Below, piece by piece: positions 1 through 13,000 of a stretch of 60,000 nt of DNA. How positions within the stretch are numbered: the first letter of the stretch is position 1; the number at the start of each line of letters is the position of its first letter. The notes beneath the pieces were generated by a model. The model ran no database searches and was not told the origin of the DNA. It saw only the letters and a list, made by a program, of their open reading frames with translations. The DNA is taken from contig NC_088309.1 of NCBI RefSeq assembly GCF_910592395.1, positions 4,344,501-4,404,500 of the forward strand, read 5' to 3'. This DNA comes from Lineus longissimus. Lineage: Eukaryota > Nemertea > Pilidiophora > Heteronemertea > Lineidae. A program made the position numbers and the translations under genes.

Positions 1-2137
1 GATCCTTTATACAGGCAGCTGTTATCTCAGCTATAAATCAGGAATGAAACAATTCAGGAGGTCAATCAAAGTCGTAAATTACAATGTTCTCAAACTTTCC
101 TTATCGTCAGAATTGTTTCTCTCCTGCGGTCGGAGTTCGCCGCAAATCATCGCCAGATACTTCAAAATGGAGCCCGTTTGTTGGTCTGTTTTGATCATTT
201 TTCCGAATTCGTCGACGAATCACAGGTCGTTCCCCTATTTGGAAAACCCAATGATTGACAAGCGCTTAACTAATTCGTTCGAATTGACGAAAGTTGTAAA
301 TGCGGAAAAATCGGGATGAAATCTTGATCGTAGCGATTAAAGAAAACGAACACGGCTTGTGCACTTTGCCCGAGTTTATTAGCCCAAGCATCTCCTTCAG
401 AACACGGCGTCCAGCTGCCCTAACACGCTTCGTTATTCCCGCTGTTGGCCAGAAATGCCGAGTAAATCGTGTCTTTGTTTTCGTCTCTTGCCAACCGCTG
501 TGTTTCTCAGAATGCGGTTTGAATGTTACTGCTACGCACTGGGTAAACTTGACATACCTGTTGTGTGTTCATTACGTACCATAGCCTTAGTATCAGATTA
601 CGATACCAGCGGTCATTAAATTTGTTGAAATGAAAAAAGGAGAAAAAAGAAAGTCGGGAGATAACAGAAATTTGAGATGTTTACTTATCATTCTGAAGAA
701 GTCAAGGGTTAATAATGTTCGCTTTGCTATAGCTGGCCCTGTACCAAATACTGTTTGTTTTTAGGGACCGTGTTGATTTGTACAAAAGGTCATCTCTCTA
801 ATACTAACAGTCGATAAAGATGAAATATTGAACAATAAGAAACTTCAAGACGTCGGTAATGTGATTTTTGATACAAATAATGTACAAGGTTAATCATTTT
901 TTTAAGTAAGCAGTATACACGTACATGTATGAGATGAAAAGTGTACAAGTTGGCGAAAGAATATACACGTAAAGTGCATCCAATAAAGCCGAGATAGAAG
1001 TTAACATTCATGCAGACCTTGAAAAGTACAAGACGATAAGTGGAAATTTAGGACTATCAAGACCTGACGACTCACACAGTTTGATGGACCAAGAGGGGGC
1101 GAGTGACACAATGTTCCCGCCTGCACTTACTCGTCTCGAATTTTTTTGGCAATATGGTCAAATAGCAAGTCAGACTGCACCAGATGGTGTAGTGCTGTAG
1201 ACTGCGCGCTGAATTTAGTTCTTATTGGAGATACATGTTTATACATGTAGTCCAATCATATTGTTCGTCGACGGCCATAAACCAAAGCTAAATAACAGAG
1301 CAATGACTTGCTCTCCAAGGGTCGGAGTTCCTTCCACATCGATACACTCTGAGGTTGACTATAGGGACCAGAGATGCAACCCTCCGCCGTCCAAACTTAA
1401 AAGAATGGATTTCTATCTTGTCATTCGGAAAATCAATCCGTCCATCTCATTTCGTGGTCGCATGCAGTTTTTTCGCTGTGATGTCATGTTTCTGAGATAT
1501 CCAGGTAATAACCGCGTATAAACCAACTAAACCCCATCCAGGGTAGACTCGCTGTTCACTTCATCTCTCAAATGGCAAGCCAGACGAGTGAAAAAGATAA
1601 CGTAAATTAGCTTAGTTGAACCCCAGTAAATATATACTATCCGTATAGAAACTAGGAATACGTACGTACAAGTCACTGCATAATTATTTCTAATGAGAAT
1701 GCGTACAATGATTGTTGACCGACCCATCTTGTAAAACCCCCTCTTGTCAGTATTTGGTACCAACAACTCGATAAAACGAACTGTTGCATTGCCTCAGCAT
1801 TTTAAATCTTAGTTATCAGTTTGACTACAGGGTTAATTGGAGTTTGACAAGAGATTAAGGTAGAAGACGATATCTATTTTAAGTTACTCGTTGTGGCACC
1901 ACATCCGATGCTGACGTCTCATGAGCGCCCTCGCCAGTTTTCCGAGGTAATTTTGAAAAAGGCCTGTCTATACTTGTGTTTCGACCCTTCTGGAACTTTT
2001 TCTCGTACAATGTATAACTACTCATTGGGTAGCACATTCACACTTTTCCAATGATCCGGTTTGAACAAGCCGCACAACGTAGAAGGTGCATTTTGATGCT
2101 GCCGCTTTAGCTCATCCTAACTTCAGGCCAACACTAA
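1..2137. other. Region without a recognised gene (left edge)
   Basis: I see no exon with a convincing domain here on either strand. Open frames are short (under 100 codons), overlap each other on both strands and show no family motif. The stretch is AT-rich and carries scattered ACATGTA motifs. It lies downstream of the 3' end of gene A (minus strand), and the distal part of that gene's 3' UTR may reach into the next interval. Confidence 0.5.
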
Positions 2138-2588
2138 AGCCCGCAGCACACTAGCCGCCAACTTTGGCGACACGAAGCGTTGAGCTGACGCCTCTCGACG
2201 CCGAAGTTGGCGGCCAGTGGATCCCGGTCAGAGCGCACCTGCCCAGAATCGGCGTCCAGTAGCGTCTTTTCCGCCACTTTAGGCTGCCATTTTGAAATCA
2301 TGTGACATCAAGACGCATACTGATTGGCCATAGCCTCGACGCCGACGCCAATTCAGGCGGCAATCCGTAGCACACCTGGCCTCTTCTTGCGTTCAAACGC
2401 GGCGACAAGCGTCAAAAATCAAACATGTTAGATATTAGGCGTTTAGTTGCGGCAAGTGGCGGCAAGTCGCGGCAAGTGGCGTTCGCCGACGCCGTTCGTA
2501 GCAGACTAGGGATTTTTCAGGCGTTCAGGACTCTTGCGGCAAAAAACGCCTGTGAACGCCGAAGTTGGCGGCTAGTGTGCTACGGGCT
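2138..2588. mobile_element. PIF/Harbinger-type MITE, about 451 bp
   Basis: The element has terminal inverted repeats of about 30 bp. The left end begins AGCCCGCAGCACACTAG, and the right end, read on the other strand, begins AGCCCGTAGCACACTAG; both continue into GCCGCCAACTT. It is flanked on both sides by TAA, which fits a 3-bp target-site duplication of the TWA type used by PIF/Harbinger transposons. The interior is GC-rich, with repeated GGCAAGT/GACGCC motifs, and contains no transposase, so it is a non-autonomous element. An open frame crossing its right end (2425-2814) is most likely incidental. Family assignment rests on the 3-bp TAA duplication and the ends only. Confidence 0.72.
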
Positions 2589-3765
2589 TAAACGACCGAG
2601 TTTATGTAACGTGTGCGAGGGGAGGAGGATACACCTGACTCTGGTTTTTCGAGGATGGCTTCGGCTGTGCAATTGCCATAGTGGAGTTGGTGTGCACATT
2701 CAAGATCCAAACTGTACATTACGAACATTTCCGGGTGGCTTTGGTCCAACTCGGGACGACTCAATTGACCCTTCAGATGTACATGAATTGCTACTCTGGT
2801 GCTTATGGCATTGAACTTTTATCTTTTGTTACAATCTCCAATCCATTATCGTCTTAAACCAGGACGTTTTTGCTTATTGTTTTACCGATGAGCTGCAATT
2901 TGTCTGAAGTCTAAGTTCAGTATTCTTTTAACTAAAAGGTATGTTTACAACAGCTAGTAGTACATGTACAAGTTTATGCGCGCATACGCTGTACTCCCCT
3001 TACTTTACTATACATATGTATTTACTCTTTGAAGAGAAGGAAACTTAAGCTGCGAATTTTCGCTGCCGATATTGTGACTGACGAAAAGCATTAGCTTTGA
3101 CTAAAAATTAACACTGAATCACATTTATACATCATAGATTTTTTTTATTCCAATTAGCATTATCTTGACATGATATGGTGCCATAGTTTGATATGTACAT
3201 GTATCACAGATATTTTTAGAAAAATCACTTGAAGTGCGTTTCGGCCTAACTGATAATTCCTATTCTCGTCACAACTTTCTGAAATACACAAGCCCGACAG
3301 CAAAGTCCTTCTTTGCCCTATTCATGGCGTTTAGAACCAGTATGGTTGAACTTACCGCTACAAAATACATTTTTTCATGAATATTTTCTGCATAAAGTGG
3401 AAACGTGAAGAAGTTTAAGTTCGGCAATAGCCTGATGATGTAGCCTTGGGGTCAAATAAACCTGTCACGGCTAAAACGTCGATTCACAGGTAAAAATGGT
3501 TCAAACCTCCAGACCCTTATCAGGGTCAATCACAACGAAACTTTGATGGTTAGAAGAACTACCATAGGTTGGACCTACTTGCATCGGAACGTCTGTAGAA
3601 AGTTATGAAATTAACCGGTTAATGCATTAGAAAGTCATTGCATGTATTAGTGTATATAAATGCAGCCTACACATATACGTGTATAGGCCTTTTGTGAAAA
3701 TTGCATTACTTTTCAGAAAATAAAAAAGCGCTAAAAATTTGGCTGTTAACAGGCTTTCAACAAGA
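2589..3765. other. Probable 3' flank / 3' UTR of gene A
   Basis: No coding exon is recognised. A reverse-strand AATAAA (plus-strand TTTATT) at about 3144-3149 could be the polyadenylation signal of gene A, about 620 bp after its stop codon. This is only positional support. The rest is AT-rich sequence with no repeat or RNA gene that I can name. Confidence 0.35.
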
Positions 3766-4031
3766 TTAAAAAATGATGGAATGAGTTGCTGCCAATGTTC
3801 TTTGAACAGGTCGCCGTGACGGAGATCTTCTGGCACTCCTCTTTGTTTTCCGAGATCTTTCTTTCTTTATGAGTCTTTGTCGCTGTTTTTCCCTTTTGAT
3901 GTTTTGTTTGCCCGTGACGTAGCCGAGCACGGCGATTATGAGGCAGAGAGTGGTGAGCACGATCAGCCAAACGATGATGCCAATGAACACGTTACGCTGG
4001 ACTAATCCACTGGTTGCACCTGACAGGGCAG
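3766..4031 (-). CDS. Gene A last exon: transmembrane helix and basic cytoplasmic tail
   Basis: After a short juxtamembrane part the exon encodes a hydrophobic helix (VFIGIIVWLIVLTTLCLIIA), then about 48 residues of very basic tail containing REKQRQRLIKKERSRKTKR and SARRSPSRRPVQRT, ending ...HSIIF and a stop. The orientation fits a type I membrane protein given the signal peptide in exon 1. The tail has several Ser/Thr residues in basic context (possible kinase sites) and no ITAM- or ITIM-like Tyr motif. Confidence 0.88.
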
Positions 4032-7000
4032 CTGGAAGGAACAAAAGTCCAATTGGTTATTAGCCTTTCACTGCAAACTGCGTGGTCGAATCTGAGAGCT
4101 GACACTGAGCTACATGTACATATGTCCCTCCAAGACTTCAAATGAACCTAGAATGGTAACAACTCACCCAAATCGTAAACTTGTGATATGATTTTTAACG
4201 CGAGAGCGCCCAGTTGACCAGTTTTATCGGCAGATGTGCGATCTTTAATTATCGCTCATAGCAGTGGTAATACGCATATGCCCTTCAACAAAAATCTCTC
4301 TTTTGTGGGGCACTTTTTAGGCCCACAGCGATCGGGCCTTCAGTGAACATAAAAAAAGATAAGCTAATTGTAAGGTGTCTGGGCATACCTGTCGATCCTT
4401 GATTATCGTAGACCTTAGCAGTTCCTTCTCCTTTGTAACACTGGTAGCTGCCGAACATATTCAAGCAAATCTCGCCGGTTTCACAAGGTGTATTGAGGCA
4501 TTCATTCTCATCTAGAATACCAAAGAAGTGTAACATTCTTTTAGTCACGCGACTTAAGACAAAACGCCTATCTTAACTCAAAGATAAAACAGAGGTTCAA
4601 ATCTGGGCCTAAGCCATCCTATCAGGAAGTAAACACCGCAGGCATATAAAAAAAATCAGTGGTATCACTAAAAACCCCGGTCTTCAAAAATCATCTCATC
4701 TTATCTTCCGTGTAGGTCACAAAGGCATGATCTTGTACCCAAATACGACTCACCATTGCAGTGTCGTCCATTCGCTGACAATATAAACCCTGATTCACAT
4801 GAACACGTCTGTAGCCCAGTGGCATGGGAACACTGCTGTTGACACATCCCGTTGTTGGTGGAGCACTCATTGGTATCTGTGAGATAGAAGGAACAGAGTG
4901 ATGTTTAGGTGAGAAAACGTTCGAGTCACGATGTCTGAGGTTTGACATTCATGTTTGAATTGAAGTACAAGTGATGGTATTATTCCCGATGTCTGCAAAG
5001 CATATTTCGATCTCTCAAATGACGTGGACACCTGACATCTAGTCCCTGTTTCACACAATAAAAAAGTGGCTGGTTTGAGATATTGATTCAGGAATAAACT
5101 CAACCATTTGCCATACGGGACCTAACTGGTCCAAGTTTGTAAAAAAAGGACTATTTAATTCGATATACTTGTATACAAATTACTTTTACAACAAGACAAT
5201 ACAGAAACAGAAAACAGAAGGAACAAATGTGTACATAGGTGAATACTTTACCTGTGCAAGTTATACCATCAGCCGCAAGGACGTACCCTGGGTTGCAAGA
5301 GCACTCGACTGCTCCTACCAACTCGCCGCAGTTCTGGTCACAACCTCCGTTACCATTACTGCATGATGAGCCTAAAAAGATATCAATATAAGTTCTACTA
5401 CAAAAATTTTATTCTGGCTGCAATACGAATCAGAAAATCGTTCCAAAGTGGTCAATTAAGTTCAAAAGTGAGATTTTTCACATTTTGGCCAAGATTTTGT
5501 CGAAAGGTTCAGCTTTCGGAGTACACATATCTATTACGTGCCTGTCAGGATTACTAAAGCACGTACATCTTTCCCAATAAGTGAATTTGTAAGTGCATTT
5601 ACAATATCTGGCAGCACGTTTGCCAAAGTTCTCTTTTGCAATATTTGGTGCATCAGATAGCGGATAGACATCAACCAGTTGGGTCAACGCAATAATAAGG
5701 CTGATCGAGGGCAGCCCATATCTGTGTTCGTTTAAACATCCTTATACAATGCAAAATCATGATATATTTCGTTTCGTACCTTTTCTAGCATATTACCATC
5801 TCCTTATGTTGTTCTCAATACAGATTTCCCTGTATCTAACTTACCCTGTAGTGGGCCAATATCACCAAGCAGCCCCTTTGTTCCTTTGGATCCTGACGCT
5901 CCTTCATCCCCCAGTTCCCCCTTCGACCCAGGTGGACCCATTAGGCCATTAGCGCCAGTAAAGCCTATGAACAAAATGACATAGTTCAATGTATCATATG
6001 CTTGATAGGAAATCGAGTGAAGGGAATACATTGCATCAATTCGAGGTAAACGTTACAAAACGTCTATAAGAATTTTTAAATGTTGCTACTGGTATCGCCG
6101 ATGATCTTTGACAAAACTCACCGTTTACACCCTTGCTACCATTTGCTCCGGTTGCACCTTGCCGTCCATCGTCTCCAGTTACACCAGCATTCCCCTGCGC
6201 ACTCGTCACACCTGCTGCACCAGCATCACCACGAGGTCCCTGGCTCCCTTTCGATCCAGTCAAGCCAAGATGTCCGTCAAGTCCGGTGTCTCCCTTCTCA
6301 CCATTCGGACCCAGAGATCCGGGAATGCCCTAAAGAAACAGTAAGATTTGAAAGCTTTAGGTTTCCACTGGTGATCAGATTTCCTCTTCTTATTTGGAGT
6401 AAAAACGGAGCCTCAAGAAAGAATAGATAAAAAGGCCTTTGGGGCAATGACCCATGTGCTCACCGGTTGTCAATCGCCACATGCTCTACAGAAATTGAGA
6501 TAGCTATACTAAATGAACGAACCATGTACATGTTGGTTAAATGAAATTTAGGGCAGCCACAGTCACATTTTGGCAAACTTGAGAGAGCGCGATCGTAGTT
6601 CTAATTTGATTCAGCTTACTCTTGGTCCATCAGCTCCCTGGTCTCCCCGATCACCAGTGTCACCTTGAGTTCCTTGTTCGCCTTGCGGTCCCGCTGGACC
6701 TTGTTCTCCTTCAAGCCCTGGTGGTCCTTTAGCTCCAACTGGTGGTACCAAGTAGCTCGAACCTGTACGATGAAAGAGAAACGTGATTATATTGCTCACC
6801 AAAACTAGGTTAATCATTTGTCATACACGTACAATACCAGAACACAGAGGGCTCCAGGAAGATGGCAGTATCGTTAAAGAATACGAAGTGAAGCTACACC
6901 TTACCAATCTCAACGTTGTAGGCAAACTCCATGAAATACTCTTCACCGGTGGTGGTAACGTCCTCCCCTAGTCCAGGCATCGACTCCAGGTCCGTTTTTG

Positions 7001-10000
7001 TGAATACCACATTACCAGAGATGGCATTAAAGATCAATGGGTTTGTCCCAGAGGTGGTGAAGCCAATCCTGTCAGTGTCTTTGACGAATATTGAAGAACG
7101 TGGGTAGACCTGAAAGAAGATGAAGGAAGTTGCTGACAAATACGAAACTATACCGGAACAAAGAATTTATGCGAGTGAATTTTGGAGGACGTCCGCATGT
7201 AGCAATGCGGACGAAAGGGCACGTTGTCAAAGCCCACTCGAAATCACAGGGGTGCGTTGAAATGACGGCTGCTACTGATACCCCAAAGGGCATCTGCAGA
7301 GATCTAGTGACGGTTGTGGTTATAAGCGCTTTCGCAGCTTGACTAAGCCTACTTACCCTATATACCATCTCCCCATACTGGGCGAGTGTGTCCACTTCTC
7401 CGATCAGGGTAAAGGTGTTTCCTCCCTGCGGTCGGAAAACCTGTAGCTTTACGGAATCACTTGTTTTCAGGAAGACATTAAATCTGTAGATGTAGCCGTT
7501 AGCTAGCGTGTTGTTGAGGATGTATGTAGTGGTACCATCAGGTCCATTGGTTCCAGTCATATTTACACCGTTTCCTACAGTAGCAACTGTAATAACAAAA
7601 TGAGGAAATGGGAGATGTAATGGTTACTCGCATAGTTCAGTTGGTTTTTCTGTTAGGATTGAAGGCGCACTGGTTACGGAGTGTACAGTGTAGAAAAGCG
7701 GGTCAACTACCACGGGCTACTATCAGCCCGTGTTGCCCCGGCATTGGACGCCAGGTACATGGACCATGGCTACGGTCCAAGCCTGGATCTTTAGCCTAAA
7801 TGGCCTGGAATCGCACCCAGGAGCTCGCCGCCTCTTCAGGCGAACGCCATACCTTTAGGCCGTAGACACTTTACTTGTTCGAGTATATATTATCATTGAG
7901 ATTGCTTGAGATTGGAGGGGGGAGGGGAGTCAGTACTTACGTGTATAGGGCAACTCAGACGGTCTAGAAACATAGCTGGATGCTGCAACAGAAGAGAAAA
8001 CTATCTAAACCTTGCGCCATGCCTTAATTTTAACGAAAACCCCATAAAAATACAAATTCTTTTCCTATGGGTTGCAAAACTAGTTTGGTAGCTAAAAAAT
8101 ATGAGATTGAAATGTACACAACCCGAGATTGACTCACCGATTTCAACGGCGATAGGGAATCTTTCGTCGTACACAACACCGGTTAAGTCAACTGGTTCAC
8201 CAACACTTGGGTACTTGGAGATGAGGTCAAGGTCAATAGTGCCGCAAAACCCGCTGCCATCTTGGATGCGAGTTGGAAGCAAAGGACAAGTACCGAGGCA
8301 GGCGAACCCAATTTTGTCACCAGATTCGACTTGGATGGGGTTGGTGTCACTGGGATAGGCCTTTAGCAAAAGAAGAGGTGAAAAGGTTACGGTAAAGGTC
8401 ACAATCATGCAGAAAGTCAACTTCTTAAGTGGTGTAGCAATGATTTGTTTTCCCCGGATGTATCGTTTGAGACGAAAAGTTTGAAGTAGCCGAATATCAC
8501 TTGAAATCAGCAGAAGCTCCTTACCAAGATACAAAAGTAGACTCACCACACGCTAAAAAAAAAAAATGTCTGGTCCCTTTATGAAAAATATAACCATTTA
8601 CTCCTCTTGGCAGCTTACGAACCAAACGATCTCACATTATCATCTTTGAAGTACTAAGAACTAAGATCACAATCCGAGTCAAACCTTTGGTGAAATTATG
8701 TTAAAACAATTTCTAGCTTGACGTGGTATGGACTATCTGTTGATTACGATAATACCCCAAAAGTGTCAGATTTTCTCAGAACTATCAGCTTTTCAGTTCT
8801 CTCTTTTTGCTTGATGAAGGGTAAGTTGGAGTAACTTACACTGTATAGACCCGCTCCATTGTCAGCAGTAAAATTCATTTCACCCACAAGACTGAACTCC
8901 GATGGATTATCCGGGTTCTGTCGCCAAATTTGCGGCCGGACAAGATCATTTGTGCTAAGGTACATCTCAAACCTTAACACCCATCCGGCTGGTAGATCGT
9001 AGCCACGAATGATGTGGATTTTGTTGCTATCTGATGAAACAGTTCCGCCACTTAAGCGCTGGTTCCCAATCAATTGAACTGAAATTTGAAGTATCGAGTT
9101 TAAAAACGCCGGTAATGGTGTTTCATTAAAGCTAAGCAGTCTTTGTTAAAAGTCTACATCGTGTACATTTGAAGAAGCTATGTACTTAAGTCTATCCATG
9201 CCTTGATTTGGACAAATTTGGTTTGGTGTTATCCTTTCGATGTGGCAATATTTGTCTTACGTACAGTGGTCCTAAAGGAAGCTGCAATATTTGTCTTAAA
9301 TGAAAGTCTATCAGAGGCCATAGTCGGCCACATTAGCAATACGACGAAAACAAAATCTACTGTGTTTTCTATTGCATTACAGTCGTTAGTGTACGTCTAC
9401 AGATCCCAATCAAGATAGGGTGAAATAAAACCGGTCTTATGCAAGAAAAGATGGTATTCAATCAAGCCTAACCAACGAATAAATCAAGAGGAAAAGCCCA
9501 TGAAACCATACCGTTATTGAAACTAATGAGATCAGCGATTTCAGCACGTGGAAACTGCTGATTTGGGACTTACATGTGACAGGTGCAGTCGGTGGTGGAG
9601 GCTCAGTCGCGCTTGGATCCGGAATCTGCAATGGCTTATCACCTACGGTAAAAGACGAAAATTACTCCAGAGCTTAAGAAGCATCGCCGACGACGATACA
9701 ATAATTCAAAAAGAACACAAACAAACATCTTACTGCCTTACCGTGTTCTTTTTTTAGTTCACCATTTTCCCACGATAGATACTGTTCGCATGTTTCCGAT
9801 GGCATTTTAAAGACCATTGGGAAGATTTTGACATGGGAGCCTTGACTTAAGCGACGTCATAAGCAGAGGCATAATCTCCAAGGCATTCAACCTTAAAAAG
9901 ATATCGTTAGAGGTCAATCTGTAAACTTACTAATTTCCACATTCAGTAAGTAGCTGCCTTCGCCAATCCTTATACCAGTATCCGGGACAACGACTCCGTC

Positions 10001-13000
10001 TTGAGACGAGCTGGACACAATAGCGATGAGTCCACCACCTTTAGGGGTAAACGCAGTCGGGTTGGTACCATCGATTTTAAAAGCTAGCTTATCGCCATCG
10101 AGGATATTGAACGCAGCCAGTGTGCTTCTTCTTCGTCGCCTTCTTTCAACACTTTGAGGTGGAAGTTGCGCATAAATCTATAAAATGATTGCAGGGAGAG
10201 AGAGGTTATGGCCTGCTAGCAAGAAACGAACACTCATCGCCATCATTCCAAAGTGGTCTATATAACTACATGTATACGTCTGCCAATCACAAAAATGCAG
10301 TTTCGGTTCCTTTACTGACCATCTTGTTCGCTGGTTGCGAATTACTAAGTATGACTCCCAAATAAAAAAAGTAGGCATGTAGCTCAAGGGAAGAAACACT
10401 CAAGGTAAACCGACAGGCACTTCTGTCTAGGGCATCGGCAAAGCTCAGTGCCTACTGTTGCTGCTTTCCACTTTTAGGCCAATAATGCTAATGTTATCAA
10501 CAGAATGGACACACCACACTGACCACTGCTAATTATGATCGTATATTGGCCTTTTTTCTTCATCAGACCGATCTGGGATGACCAGAAATCATTATAAACC
10601 ACACCACGAAAATCTCCCCGTGCCAATAGCTTTTATGAAGTGTTATAGGCCCCCATTATGAAATGAGTAATGTTGTACATGTACTGCTCATTTTGTCTAT
10701 TAGGGAAAGGAGAAATAAAAAATTCGTGGATCTTTGAATAAAATCCTTATGGTACGGTCTTGTCCAAATTTCTCTCCTACCTCAGAGATACCTGGAGGAT
10801 TCGGTGCCACGAATGGCCCCAGCTCGTAAACCACATTAAAGATGGTGGCATTATCAGGGTCCTGTCGGTAGATCTGAAGCGTTATTGGATCAGATGTGTT
10901 CAGGAAGACATTAAACTTGTACAGATAGCCTTCAGTCAGATTGTAGTTCTCCATGAAGAAGATGTAGCTGCCATCTTGTCCAGCAGATATTGGTTCGGCA
11001 TCCATTGGCGTTCCTATCGTTTTTATATCTGAAAGTTGAGGCATTGTAACGTGTTAGAGACTATTTTGAAGTGAAATGGAAACGTGGCCGAACATATGCT
11101 GGCCGAACCCGGCCGTGCCAGATAAGGCACCAGTGCATCAGAACTGCCACGCGGGACACCGACAGATAAGTCACAGGGCCGAAAGGCGGATCAGTTATTG
11201 TAGGGAAAAGGCGCTAGGGACCAGTAGATGAATACAAGACGAGAGCCAGGTTCAAGAGACATGAACTCGGTTTTCTAGTACAGCCATAAATTGTCAAGCG
11301 AATGCTTAGTAGAAGAAGGAAAGGAATTAACAGAACACTTTATAGTTATTGAACAAGAAGAAGTCGATATTTGGCGGGTGAGAATCTTACCTGCATCTGG
11401 GCCGTAACCAGCTGTAAATAACAGATGATAAAAGATAATTACAATCTGGATTGGATGATAACATCAGACAGAAAGAGCAGGCCTATTTTAGATGCCAATC
11501 AGACGAACGTGCACGGTATTTCGATATGAAAGATCAGTTATTATTTGAAAGGACGACTGCATACTGACAACTGTAAATGTACCGCCAGTATTTATACGAA
11601 AGCCCAGAAGGCTCAATATTACAGGCCACCAACTATATTCCATAGGCCTACGTTGTGAGGGAGTTAAAATATCTTATTATGGTAAACTTACGGCAAAGCT
11701 CTATCCTGCTTGCGAACTGCACATTTAGGGAGAATTTATAAACAAGAAGCTTGGTTGGGATTGATAATGTCATTCCAACTTCAGTCGTTTCATTTTCGGC
11801 CAACTGTCGGAACCAGGTAGTACTTCCTTTGACGCTTGGAGCAAAGTTGTATGCAACAGGGTTACCAGCGATGGATGAGATGCCTATGTAGTCTCCATTC
11901 TTGATTTCAATCGGTGTAGTCCGGTTATGTACTGGGAACTGAAAGTATATGTCCAGGAATTTGCAAAAAGTGCTTGTAGTCGGGCTTACGAACACAAGGG
12001 GTACCAAGAAGATGTCAAGTGTACATAAAATGCAGATTATGGATGTATCTGACAACTAAACATTGGACTTAGTAAGCCATCGCCGCAAGAAATCAGACGA
12101 GAAGAGTGTTAATGCAACTCGAGAATTATCACGCCTTATTATCTTTATGTATACTTGGCTACTAGCTTACAATCCCATCATATCAGTTTTTTGGTCAAGG
12201 TGCTTAGAATTTAGCAAAATAAGCCGAAATAAGCCTCAAACACCTACCGTATATTTTGTATTTTTTTCTCCACCCTGGAACGTGATCTCATCCATCAGCA
12301 GGTATTCGTTTGTGCCATTATCAGCCCCTTTAGGGCGCCAAACTTGCAGAATCACAGGGGTAGTGTCGGAAAGAAAGAGGTCAAAAGCACAAAGCACACC
12401 GCATTCTTCCTCAAATGGATAATCAAAGAGTATGAAGAGGTCACGTCCCACTTCCAACCTTTTACCAGCAATGGCTGGATTCCCTATTACATCAACTGCA
12501 AAAGAAGCCAAAGATTAACAGCGATCGTTTGCCTAGAAATTACTTAATTCACCATTGCTTGAACGAGGGATTTTTGAAAAACACATTTCATGTAAGTCGA
12601 GAGGTTCATTATAAAGTTTTAATTTATCATATATTGCAAATCGCAAAGTGTTCGCGCCTGTTCATTTCTGCGACTTAAAGAAAAAAAAATTCACGATTTT
12701 GATTTTGGTAGAGTGTGATTTCTTTCTGTTTTTGGATTATCGCGAATTGCAATTATTCGCAAAAATTAGACACCTGCAAAAATCTGGAGGCTAGTTAAGT
12801 TAACGTCAGAGTTTGATACCCACAAAACTTGTTTTTAACAATCGGGCCCAGAGATAGTACATGAGGTATATCGAGAGACATCTTGTTGCTTTTTACGCCG
12901 CTATATAATGTAGTGTCTTACCTTTGTCTTCTGCACTGCAACCAGTGTCTGTGGTTGGCAAAGGCGTGGTTGGCAAAGACGTGGTTGGCAATGGTGTGGT

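Noticed and set aside
2425-2814. 129-codon open frame
   Set aside because: It begins inside the MITE and runs out through its terminal repeat; no domain is visible and its composition follows the GC-rich element.
5534-5878. Open frames in the gene A collagen and EGF introns
   Set aside because: Short, without domain content, overlapping supported minus-strand exons or introns.
7802-7868. Functional tRNA gene on the minus strand
   Set aside because: A T-arm and D-arm-like parts are present, but the acceptor stem does not pair and the anticodon stem is imperfect; a tRNA-derived repeat is the better reading.
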